Notes under the pieces: generated by a model | Told to the model about the DNA's origin: nothing | Database searches by the model: none | Seen by the model: the letters and a program-made list of their open reading frames with translations, nothing else | Source of the DNA: an uncultured Bacilli bacterium | GTDB taxonomy: Bacteria > Bacillota_I > Bacilli_A > RF39 > UBA660 | Length of the DNA stretch: 5,889 nucleotides | Assembly: GCA_947625425.1 (NCBI GenBank) | Contig: CANQOH010000058.1 | Coordinates: forward strand, 1-5,889 | Direction: 5' to 3' | Program-made: the position numbers and the translations under genes | In this document: positions 1 to 5,449 of the stretch, piece after piece | Numbering within the stretch: the stretch's first letter is position 1 | How the letters are laid out: each line of letters starts with the position of its first letter

Positions 1-222
1 TTAGATAATACATCTGAAAGAAATATTCAACATGAAATCGAATTATTACAAAAAGAAAATAATACCACTATTTTATCAATTGCTCACCGTTTAAGTACTT
101 TAGAAAACTGTGATCGTATTTTAGTCTTTGATAAAGGCGCAATAGTTCAAGTAGGTAGATATCATAATTTAATTAAAGAAAAAGGTATCTTCCAAGATAT
201 GTATAAAGGTAAATTAAAATAG
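1..222 (+). CDS. ABC exporter ATP-binding domain, C-terminal fragment (5' truncated by window)
   Basis: Frame 1 is open from the first base to a TAG at 220-222, giving the last 73 residues of a protein that starts outside the window. It begins at the D-loop (LDNTSE) of an ABC ATPase. The H-loop/switch histidine is seen in SIAHRLST (His at fragment residue 29), followed by CDRILVFDKG, an IVQVG strand, an HNLI helix and the GIFQDMYKGKLK tail. IAHRLST plus the 'DRI..F.KG.I...G....L' ending is typical of exporter-type (subfamily B/MsbA-like) ATPases, where the nucleotide-binding domain follows six membrane helices. The Walker A, signature and membrane parts are not in the window, so the substrate cannot be told. 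The stop codon lies in the stem of the terminator that follows. The family call is confident; the subfamily is inferred. Confidence 0.93.
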   Translation, partial: LDNTSERNIQHEIELLQKENNTTILSIAHRLSTLENCDRILVFDKGAIVQVGRYHNLIKEKGIFQDMYKGKLK

Positions 223-251
223 ATTAGACTTCTCATGTCTAATCTATTTTT
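216..251 (+). terminator. Rho-independent terminator of the ABC gene
   Basis: A perfect 14-bp inverted repeat pairs 216-229 (AAAATAGATTAGAC) with 237-250 (GTCTAATCTATTTT) around a 7-base loop (TTCTCAT). The descending arm ends in a T run. The ascending arm contains the final Lys and TAG stop codons of the ABC gene, so the terminator overlaps the coding end. Confidence 0.9.
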
Positions 252-258
252 GTATAAT
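230..258 (+). promoter_or_regulatory. Probable promoter of the Nudix gene
   Basis: A perfect TATAAT (-10) lies at 253-258. Seventeen bases upstream is TTCTCA at 230-235, which matches 4 of 6 positions of the TTGACA -35 consensus and falls inside the loop of the preceding terminator. A start about 7 bases after the -10 would leave a leader of only about 10 bases, holding GGTGAT (266-271) as the ribosome binding site. The -10 is strong; the -35 is inferred from spacing. Confidence 0.55.
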
Positions 259-274
259 AAGAATTGGTGATTAT

Positions 275-793
275 ATGGCTTGTTTATTTACAGATGAAGT
301 TAATACTCCAAAAGAGTTAGCAAAATATTTAAAAGAAAATAAAATTGAAATTCCGGAATATCGTCCTGCTGTCATTGCTTTAATTGTTAATAAAGATAAT
401 GAAATTCTTTTACAAAGAAGAGGGCCAAAATCTCGTGATGAACAATATAAATTAGAAGATATTGGTGGTGCTTACGAAGAATCTGATAAGAATTTTAGAG
501 AAGCTTTATTAAGAGAAATAAAAGAAGAAGTAGGGGATGAAGCTAAAATAAATATCAACTTCTTTGCTGGTGCTTTCTTAATTAATAAATTTGATCGTCG
601 TACTGACTCTTATGTTAATTGGTTATTTTTATTATATAAATGTACTTATCTAGGTGGTAACTTAGCTAATAATGAAGAAGGTAAATCACTTGGTTATGAA
701 TTTTATAAATATGAAGATTTACTAAATAGCGATGCAACTAATACGGTCTTAGAATTCTGGAACTTTTATCATAACGAATATAAAGATATTTAA
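275..793 (+). CDS. Nudix hydrolase (MutT family)
   Basis: This 172-aa protein is a predicted cytosolic pyrophosphohydrolase that would cleave a nucleoside diphosphate linked to another moiety (substrate unknown). Visible parts in order: an N-terminal helix (residues 10-23); the first Nudix strand PAVIALIVNKDNEILLQRR (31-49); the Nudix box at about 64-88, running GGAYEESD then REALLREIKEEVGD; and a strand-rich C-terminal half ending in a helix. The metal-binding core R80-E81-x-x-E84-E85-x-G87 is intact. The box has one extra residue against GX5EX7REUXEEXGU, with Asp71 at the first acidic position. A similar D-containing form is known in some Nudix subfamilies (CoA pyrophosphatases), so it is probably active. 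The ATG at 275 is chosen because GGTGAT (266-271) lies just upstream, matching the 3' part of the Shine-Dalgarno consensus. It is a single-gene unit between two terminators. The N-terminal extension before the fold resembles that of IDI-like Nudix proteins, but I cannot assign an isomerase role. Confidence 0.9.
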   Translation: MACLFTDEVNTPKELAKYLKENKIEIPEYRPAVIALIVNKDNEILLQRRGPKSRDEQYKLEDIGGAYEESDKNFREALLREIKEEVGDEAKININFFAGAFLINKFDRRTDSYVNWLFLLYKCTYLGGNLANNEEGKSLGYEFYKYEDLLNSDATNTVLEFWNFYHNEYKDI

Positions 794-821
794 AAAAAGA
801 CTAAATTATTTTAGTCTTTTT
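794..821. terminator. Bidirectional terminator between the Nudix and kinase-like genes
   Basis: A 12-bp perfect stem pairs 794-805 (AAAAAGACTAAA) with 810-821 (TTTAGTCTTTTT) around a 4-base loop. A runs on the left and T runs on the right make it work on both strands, as expected between convergent genes. The right half is also the stop and last five codons of the minus-strand kinase-like gene, so that gene's C-terminus is encoded within the hairpin. Confidence 0.88.
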
Positions 822-1510
822 ATATGTTCATAAAAATATTCATGATCTGCAGCACAATCAACTTTATCTAAAGCAATATCATCTGCTATTCTTTGACCAT
901 CTTCATCAATAACAAAATGATCATCATCTTCTATTTCACTTCTTAATACTTTACCAGTTAAATTATTAAACATAATTGTTTGGGCACCCGTACCAACAGT
1001 CCCTCCAACACTCATATAATCTTTTAAAGCAAATGGTACAACATCCATTTCCATATCATCTTTAGTTACAATACTATCAATATCTAATAAAACAATTTCT
1101 TTTTCTTCTTTAACTACTAAATTAGGTATTCTAATATCATGATAATAAATACCTACTTCATTAAAACTTTCAATAATTTTTCTAAGTAAACTAAGTAAAA
1201 ATATTTTCTCTTCAAAAGAAAACCTATCACTATTAATATGATGACCCAATACTGGTTCCATTACATAACCTTTAATACTTCTTCTAGAAAGATAAGAACT
1301 TACTAAATAATATATCTTAGGATAATACTTTTTTAAATGTTCAAATTGCTCTAAGTATAGTAATTTTCTTCTTTTCCCAACTCGTTCCTCTTTCGATACA
1401 AAACATTTAAATTTTTTATAGTATCCATCTTTCATATCATATACATTAGCTTCTGAACCAGTTCCTTTTACATTACCTTTATGGATACTTAAAATACTTC
1501 TTGTTTGCAT
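806..1510 (-). CDS. Small protein-kinase-like protein, paralogue A (second gene of the pair)
   Basis: This 234-aa soluble protein has a minimal kinase fold. Seen in order: a glycine loop KGTGSEANVY (15-24); a candidate ATP-anchoring Lys32 in YYKKF; a basic then helical stretch KLLYLEQFEHLKKYYP (49-64) with Glu54 or Glu57 as candidate helix-C acid; a hinge GYVMEPVLG (81-89); a catalytic loop YHDIRIPN with Asp125 and Asn130; and LLDIDS with Asp143 in the DFG position. Asp to Asn is 5 residues and Asn to the metal Asp is 13, the same spacing as in classical protein kinases, so an active phosphotransferase is plausible. The usual large C-lobe is missing. In its place are a block with GG and AQTIMFN (169-182) and a tail DHEYFYEHIK (222-231), both shared with the neighbouring paralogue. 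The start ATG is preceded by AAGTGAT (1514-1520). Substrate unknown; a small-molecule kinase of the APH/Kdo-kinase type is an alternative to a protein kinase. Confidence 0.78.
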   Translation of the reverse strand: MQTRSILSIHKGNVKGTGSEANVYDMKDGYYKKFKCFVSKEERVGKRRKLLYLEQFEHLKKYYPKIYYLVSSYLSRRSIKGYVMEPVLGHHINSDRFSFEEKIFLLSLLRKIIESFNEVGIYYHDIRIPNLVVKEEKEIVLLDIDSIVTKDDMEMDVVPFALKDYMSVGGTVGTGAQTIMFNNLTGKVLRSEIEDDDHFVIDEDGQRIADDIALDKVDCAADHEYFYEHIKRLK

Positions 1511-1527
1511 AATATCACTTCTAACTA

Positions 1528-2229
1528 TTAAATCTTTTTAATATGTTCATATAAATATTCATGATCAAATGCTGAATCAGGTCTTGCATTAATTAAACTT
1601 TTCATTAAGACCATTCCATCTTTATCTAAAACAATTCTTTTCTTATAATAATCTTCTTGTAAAAAAGTATTAGTAAATTTATTAAACATAGCTAATTGAG
1701 CATTAACTCCATGTTTACCACCATTAACCATATATAATTCTAATTGGGTAGGTATTACATCTAAATTAGGATATTCAGGTGTTGTAATACTATCAATATC
1801 TAAAAATACAATATCTTTATTAGCTGTATATTTTACATTAGGTATTCTTATATCATGATAAATAATACCTTCTTTATTAAATTCTGCTAATATAGATCTT
1901 ATAAGTTTTAAAATGGTTATTTTCTCTTCAAAAGTTAATTCTATTTCATCTAAATTAAAACCTAATACATTTTCCATAACATAACCATCTATAGTTGTCA
2001 TTTTTTTTATTTCAGACATAACAAAATAATAGATATGTGGATAGTATTTCTTTAAATGTTCTAATCTTTCTAAATAAAGTAATTTAGCTCTTTTGCCTTT
2101 TCTTTTATCCTCATTTACTCCTGGTAAAAATTCCTTATATAAGCCTTCTTTTACTTTATATATTTTAGCTTCAGAACCACTACCTATTAAATCTCCCTTT
2201 ATAATTTTTCCCGTTTTTATTTCTTTCAT
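1528..2229 (-). CDS. Small protein-kinase-like protein, paralogue B (first gene of the pair)
   Basis: A 233-aa paralogue of the 806-1510 gene, transcribed just before it with a 17-base gap, so the two very likely form one operon. It has the glycine loop IGSGSEAKIY (15-24), Lys32 in YKEF, helix KLLYLERLEHLKKYYP (49-64), hinge GYVMENVLG (82-90), catalytic YHDIRIPN with Asp126 and Asn131, and FLDIDS with Asp144. By hand count, 34 of 57 residues (12-68) are identical to paralogue A without gaps. The rest is more divergent except for the catalytic loops, the GG...AQLAMFN block (170-183) and the tail DHEYLYEHIK (222-231). There are no membrane segments or signal peptide. The start ATG follows a weak GTGAT site (2235-2239) and a good promoter (2246-2273). 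The family fold is inferred from motifs; the substrate is unknown. Confidence 0.78.
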   Translation of the reverse strand: MKEIKTGKIIKGDLIGSGSEAKIYKVKEGLYKEFLPGVNEDKRKGKRAKLLYLERLEHLKKYYPHIYYFVMSEIKKMTTIDGYVMENVLGFNLDEIELTFEEKITILKLIRSILAEFNKEGIIYHDIRIPNVKYTANKDIVFLDIDSITTPEYPNLDVIPTQLELYMVNGGKHGVNAQLAMFNKFTNTFLQEDYYKKRIVLDKDGMVLMKSLINARPDSAFDHEYLYEHIKKI

Positions 2230-2245
2230 TTAAATCACGTTCAAT

Positions 2246-2273
2246 ATTATAACTAAATTTTATTTAAAAGCAA
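2246..2273 (-). promoter_or_regulatory. Promoter of the kinase-like pair
   Basis: Read on the minus strand there is TTGCTT (-35, 2268-2273), a 16-base spacer and a perfect TATAAT (-10, 2246-2251). Transcription would begin near 2239, only about 10 bases before the ATG at 2229. The -35 half lies in the left arm of the palindrome at 2270-2290. Confidence 0.6.
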
Positions 2274-2290
2274 ATTAATCTTAAATTTGC
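2270..2290. repeat. Imperfect palindrome between divergent promoters (candidate operator)
   Basis: GCAAATT (2270-2276) and AATTTGC (2284-2290) are perfect inverted 7-base arms separated by 7 bases. The arms overlap the -35 boxes of both the leftward (TTGCTT) and rightward (TTGCAT) promoters. This geometry would let one dimeric regulator block both. Part of the symmetry follows simply from two facing TTGC -35 boxes in AT-rich DNA, so the operator role is a suggestion only. Confidence 0.4.
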
Positions 2291-2314
2291 ATTTATTTTA
2301 TTTTATGTTAAAAT
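2287..2314 (+). promoter_or_regulatory. Promoter of the 195-aa gene
   Basis: TTGCAT (-35, 2287-2292), a 16-base spacer and TAAAAT (-10, 2309-2314) preceded by TGT at 2306-2308, making an extended -10. The start point would fall near 2321, just before the GAGGTGA ribosome binding site. Confidence 0.6.
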
Positions 2315-2322
2315 TAAATCCC

Positions 2323-2329
2323 GAGGTGA
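2323..2329 (+). promoter_or_regulatory. Ribosome binding site fixing the start at 2335
   Basis: GAGGTGA ends five bases before ATG 2335. The longer open frame upstream (from a TTG at 2287, with an ATG at 2305) overlaps the -35/-10 boxes and has no such site, so 2335 is preferred. Confidence 0.75.
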
Positions 2330-2334
2330 ATTAT

Positions 2335-2922
2335 ATGGTTGAACCTATGTATAGAAGAGCTAATGAAAATCCCGAAGAATGGTTTGTCGAATATTGTCGA
2401 AAAGTAAGAAATAATACCATTGAAATTCATAAAGTCTTAAATTCTAATGACTATCTTGATTGGTTAGTTAGATTTTCTAATCAATTTCCATCTATATCTG
2501 ATGAATCTTTATCTACAATAGAAGAACCAATAGATCGTTATAATCTTAGTAGATTAATTTATTTATTTGAAGCTATTAGATTATATGCTGATAAATCTTA
2601 TATTGCTCCTGATGAATTAGAAGATAAATATATTTATTATTTAAGTTATCAAGGTACTTTTTGGCAAATAGGGGAAAAACATTCAGATCTTATCTCTTAT
2701 TCTTATGCCAAAGTAACTGATGTCCCTGAAGGTACAGTAGTTATCGATTTTACTGATATGCAAGAAGATAAAAAATTACTTCAACATGATTCTCTTAAAG
2801 TTAGTTTAGCTGAACTAGCTAAACATATTGAATTATTATTAGATAATGGTGTTCCTGAAGAAGAAATAATTAAAACTACTGAAGAAACTATTAATTTAAA
2901 ATTTAAAAAGAAAGACCAATAA
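2335..2922 (+). CDS. Uncharacterised 195-aa soluble protein
   Basis: I do not recognise a family. The protein is acidic overall, has no signal peptide or membrane helix and looks mixed helix/strand. An N-terminal helical half has EEWFVEYCRKVRNNTIEIHKVL (14-35, read in part) and a helix LSRLIYLFEAIRLYAD (71-86). A central strand region holds KYIYYLSYQGTFWQIG (98-113) and VPEGTVVIDFTDM (130-142). The C-terminal helix LAELAKHIELLLDNG lies near 157-172, and the end is Lys-rich. The start at 2335 rests on GAGGTGA and on the promoter covering the codons upstream. It is divergent from the kinase-like pair across a shared control region, which is a weak hint of related function or shared regulation. 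Its last codons and stop lie inside its terminator hairpin. No function is proposed. Confidence 0.85.
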   Translation: MVEPMYRRANENPEEWFVEYCRKVRNNTIEIHKVLNSNDYLDWLVRFSNQFPSISDESLSTIEEPIDRYNLSRLIYLFEAIRLYADKSYIAPDELEDKYIYYLSYQGTFWQIGEKHSDLISYSYAKVTDVPEGTVVIDFTDMQEDKKLLQHDSLKVSLAELAKHIELLLDNGVPEEEIIKTTEETINLKFKKKDQ

Positions 2923-2933
2923 GTCTTTCTTTT
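2906..2933 (+). terminator. Terminator of the 195-aa gene
   Basis: An 11-bp perfect stem pairs 2906-2916 (AAAAGAAAGAC) with 2923-2933 (GTCTTTCTTTT) around a 6-base loop, followed by an AT-rich T-containing tail. The TAA stop of the gene is the second half of the loop. The stem has few G:C pairs, so termination may be partial. Confidence 0.75.
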
Positions 2934-2983
2934 ATTTATCAATAATTTATGATAAGATAATTAATACTTAAGGAGATTTTGGT

Positions 2984-4219
2984 ATGAGAGAAAAAAAAGA
3001 TGCTCGCTTTGAACAATTAATAGCTGGAGCAATAGTTAAATTTGAAAAAATAGATCCTGTTGGTTTAACTTTATTAAGTGGTGGCCTAGGTTTAAATGGT
3101 ATTACTTTAAGTGATGGACCAATTGCTGATATTAATAGATATATTGATATTAAAGATGGAACAGTTTCATTAAGAGAAGGTTTAACTTTAGATAGTCCAA
3201 TTGGTAGTTGTTTTACTATTAAAGATAAATTAGATAACTATCAAGGAAATAAAATTAGAAATTATTTAAATTCTTTAAATGTTAAAAACTTTATAATGCG
3301 TAAGATAAAAGAATATCCATCTATTCCTGTCGAGAAAAGAGAAAAATATTTTAGTCAAGTAGAATTATCTATTTTAGATGAATTATTAGCAAGTGGCTAT
3401 GTAACAACAGTTTGGAATGATGACTATATTCCTGAAGATTTTCAAGAATATCAATTAACTAAAAGAGCCGAAGTAGAATTATTTAAAGAAGATAATGCTG
3501 ACTTAATCGCTGATTTTATTATTTCTTTAGAAAGTGTATGTTATGATCCATCTTTATTAGATGATTTCTTAATGACCCAAAACTTACATGATAAACCCCA
3601 AGAGTTATTAACTTTATATAATTTTGAAATCTTTGGTAGTTTATATGATCGTAATCTATTATCAGATAATGCTCTTCTTCCAGAGTATCAATCATTACAT
3701 TATGAACAAGGAATAGGTTATGATGAAGAGTCAAAAACTTTAATAAATGATTTATTAGGTGTTTTAGAAAGTGAACATTCTGTTTTAATATGTCATCCTA
3801 ATCATATCTTTAAAAACAAACCTATTACTAAAGGCAATCAAACTATTACAATAATTAACTGGGATAATATTAATCCTTTAAGAATGTTACAATATGGTGA
3901 TTATGGTGAATTTGTTGATGTTAATAAAGCTTATCAGTTTGCCCATCGTCGTTTAAGACATCAAATTTTACCAGCTTTAGATCAAGGTAATAAAGATGTT
4001 GTTAAGTATTTAGCTGTTGTTGAAAAATATGTTTTTGATTCTATAGATAACTATGTTGTAAGAGGTCTTATTAAAGGTGATGCTAATAGCATAAGTATTG
4101 CTTTTAATCCTGAATATGCTAAAACTATTACCCATGATATATGGAGTAGAGGTTTAAGAATGGGTGATAATAATACTCCAGAATTATATTTAAAAAAACA
4201 GCACCCAATTGATCAATAA
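2984..4219 (+). CDS. Uncharacterised 411-aa cytosolic protein
   Basis: Not recognised. The ATG at 2984 has a good AAGGAG site (2970-2975), 8 bases away. No signal peptide or membrane segment is present. The N-terminal 80 residues are Gly- and Asp-rich with strand-like repeats (LTLLSGGLGLNGITLSDGPI at 28-47, then VSLREGLTLDSPIG at 61-74). Residues 122-166 (FSQVELSILDELLASGYV, then YQLTKRAEVEL) have the helix-helix-wing rhythm of a winged-helix domain, but this is only an impression. A central acidic helical part (168-265) is followed by strands VLICHPNHIF (267-276) and QTITIINWDNI (286-296), then a helix-rich basic stretch FAHRRLRHQILPALDQG (319-335). The end is KKQHPIDQ. No convincing promoter is seen in the 61 bases before it beyond scattered TATGAT/GATAAT hexamers. 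There is no clear terminator after it, so co-transcription with the next gene is possible. Confidence 0.85.
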   Translation: MREKKDARFEQLIAGAIVKFEKIDPVGLTLLSGGLGLNGITLSDGPIADINRYIDIKDGTVSLREGLTLDSPIGSCFTIKDKLDNYQGNKIRNYLNSLNVKNFIMRKIKEYPSIPVEKREKYFSQVELSILDELLASGYVTTVWNDDYIPEDFQEYQLTKRAEVELFKEDNADLIADFIISLESVCYDPSLLDDFLMTQNLHDKPQELLTLYNFEIFGSLYDRNLLSDNALLPEYQSLHYEQGIGYDEESKTLINDLLGVLESEHSVLICHPNHIFKNKPITKGNQTITIINWDNINPLRMLQYGDYGEFVDVNKAYQFAHRRLRHQILPALDQGNKDVVKYLAVVEKYVFDSIDNYVVRGLIKGDANSISIAFNPEYAKTITHDIWSRGLRMGDNNTPELYLKKQHPIDQ

Positions 4220-4224
4220 TCATA

Positions 4225-4252
4225 TTTACTTTTTATAATTTTGTGCTAATAT
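4225..4252 (+). promoter_or_regulatory. Promoter of the 375-aa gene
   Basis: TTTACT (-35, 4225-4230), a 16-base spacer and TAATAT (-10, 4247-4252) with an extended TGC at 4244-4246. A start near 4259 leaves a leader of about 28 bases carrying GGGAGGA (4272-4278). Confidence 0.6.
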
Positions 4253-4286
4253 ATTAATCACTAATTTATTTGGGAGGATTAGTAAA

Positions 4287-5414
4287 ATGAATTTAAGAAG
4301 AAAACTAAAACAAGTTTTTAAGAAAGAAGAGCAAGAACCTCTATCGGTAAATAATAGATTATTTGATAATGGTGCTAATTTACCTAAAGTTATCTTTGAT
4401 GGTCGTAACTCATTAATTGCTTTAGGTCAATGGATGGGTATGTTAAAGTCTACTCAGGTCAGAACTGCTTTAGGTGTTGAAATTCATGAACATTTATCTG
4501 CTTCTGAACTAGATAATATAGAATCCGTTTTAAATGATGAACTAAAAGAAACTAGTCGTGAATTTGCTAAATTATTACATCAAGCTGGTATTGCTGGTGA
4601 TGAAATCGTTGTAATTAGTGATTTTGATGAAGAACAAGGAACATTCAAATGTCATTTATTAAATGCTGATAAAGACTTTGATATTGATTATCGCTATGGT
4701 AGTTTCTTAGATGAAGGCCCTTCATTTACTATTAAAGAAGGCGAAAATGTTACTAAATATGATTATGTTTATGCTTGGGATGAACAACCACGTTATTTAA
4801 AAATGTCTAATTATACTAGAGTTAATCCAACTACTGGTGTTAAGTATTGGTTCTATGAAAGTGAATATTTCTTAGCTTGTACTCTAACAGATGGTAACTA
4901 TCAATTATCTATTCATATTGAATATCCAGAAAGTTTAACCAATAATGAAAATAAATACTTTAATTTAGAACAATTACGTACTAGCTTAATGGCAATTAGA
5001 TTGCCACAATCAGCAGATGAAATGTTTAAATTAGTTCAAAGTAGTATGTTATGTGAATTTAATCAATTTCCTTCTATCGAAATTAAAGAAGTTAAAGAAA
5101 GTAAAAATGAAGAACAAGAAACTGTTAAAGAAGAAACAACTAATTTAATTAATTTAAGTAATGGCAAATTAGAAGAATTTACTATAACTAAAGATAATCA
5201 TACTATTTCTTTAAATGCTAATAATAGTTGGAGTCATAAAGATCAAACTATGTTACTATCAGAAGATAGTCAAGGTTATGTTTCTTATCAAGCTACAAGT
5301 ATCTTAAACGAAAATCTAGCTTTAATTGATATTGGTGCTGAATATGAACATGCTAAAGAAAATGTTAAAGAAGTATCTGATTTAACTTTAAGTTTATTTA
5401 AACAAAATAACTAA
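4287..5414 (+). CDS. Uncharacterised 375-aa protein with basic N-terminus and Glu/Lys linker
   Basis: Not recognised. The ATG at 4287 is preceded by a strong GGGAGGA (4272-4278). The first 13 residues (MNLRRKLKQVFKK) form a basic, potentially amphipathic helix that could touch membrane or nucleic acid, but it is not a signal peptide. A first folded part (30-260) carries GRNSLIALGQWMGMLK (39-54), helices at 72-102, strands EIVVISDFDEEQGTFKCHLL (106-125), and aromatic-rich strands near 158-213 (YDYVYAWDEQPRYLKM, then YWFYESEYFLACTL). A charged low-complexity linker rich in Glu and Lys (265-285) then leads to a smaller C-terminal strand-rich domain (286-375) with ISLNANNSWSHKDQTMLLS, ending in a helix. 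The two-domain-plus-linker layout suggests a binding or scaffold protein; this is inference. It follows the 411-aa gene by 67 bases and ends at a strong shared terminator. Confidence 0.85.
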   Translation: MNLRRKLKQVFKKEEQEPLSVNNRLFDNGANLPKVIFDGRNSLIALGQWMGMLKSTQVRTALGVEIHEHLSASELDNIESVLNDELKETSREFAKLLHQAGIAGDEIVVISDFDEEQGTFKCHLLNADKDFDIDYRYGSFLDEGPSFTIKEGENVTKYDYVYAWDEQPRYLKMSNYTRVNPTTGVKYWFYESEYFLACTLTDGNYQLSIHIEYPESLTNNENKYFNLEQLRTSLMAIRLPQSADEMFKLVQSSMLCEFNQFPSIEIKEVKESKNEEQETVKEETTNLINLSNGKLEEFTITKDNHTISLNANNSWSHKDQTMLLSEDSQGYVSYQATSILNENLALIDIGAEYEHAKENVKEVSDLTLSLFKQNN

Positions 5415-5416
5415 AT

Positions 5417-5447
5417 AAAACTACTTACAAAAATTGTAAGTAGTTTT
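5417..5447. terminator. Bidirectional terminator between the 375-aa and signal peptidase genes
   Basis: A perfect 14-bp inverted repeat pairs 5417-5430 (AAAACTACTTACAA) with 5434-5447 (TTGTAAGTAGTTTT) around a 3-base AAA loop. Each arm supplies the T run for one strand, fitting the convergent genes on either side. Confidence 0.9.
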
Positions 5448-5449
5448 TA

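Noticed and set aside
822..1569. Direct DNA repeat near 822-848 and 1540-1569 (ATATGTTCAT...ATTCATGATC)
   Set aside because: It is the coding sequence for the shared DHEYxYEHIK tail of the two paralogues, not an independent repeat element.
2287..2334. A 16-codon upstream extension of the 195-aa gene, beginning at TTG 2287 or ATG 2305
   Set aside because: It overlaps a good -35/-10 pair and has no ribosome binding site. GAGGTGA sits correctly before ATG 2335.
2934..2975. Possible promoter for the 411-aa gene (TATGAT, GATAAT, TAATAC hexamers)
   Set aside because: Several weak -10-like hexamers exist but none has a -35 at acceptable spacing, so no specific promoter is claimed.
3519..3734. A 71-codon open frame on the minus strand
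   Set aside because: It lies wholly inside the 411-aa gene, has no ribosome binding site or recognisable content, and is expected by chance in antisense of AT-rich coding DNA.
4208..4217. Perfect 10-base palindrome ATTGATCAAT at the end of the 411-aa gene
   Set aside because: It has no loop or T run and is partly coding. A 10-base palindrome is common by chance in this composition, so it is not called a terminator or operator.
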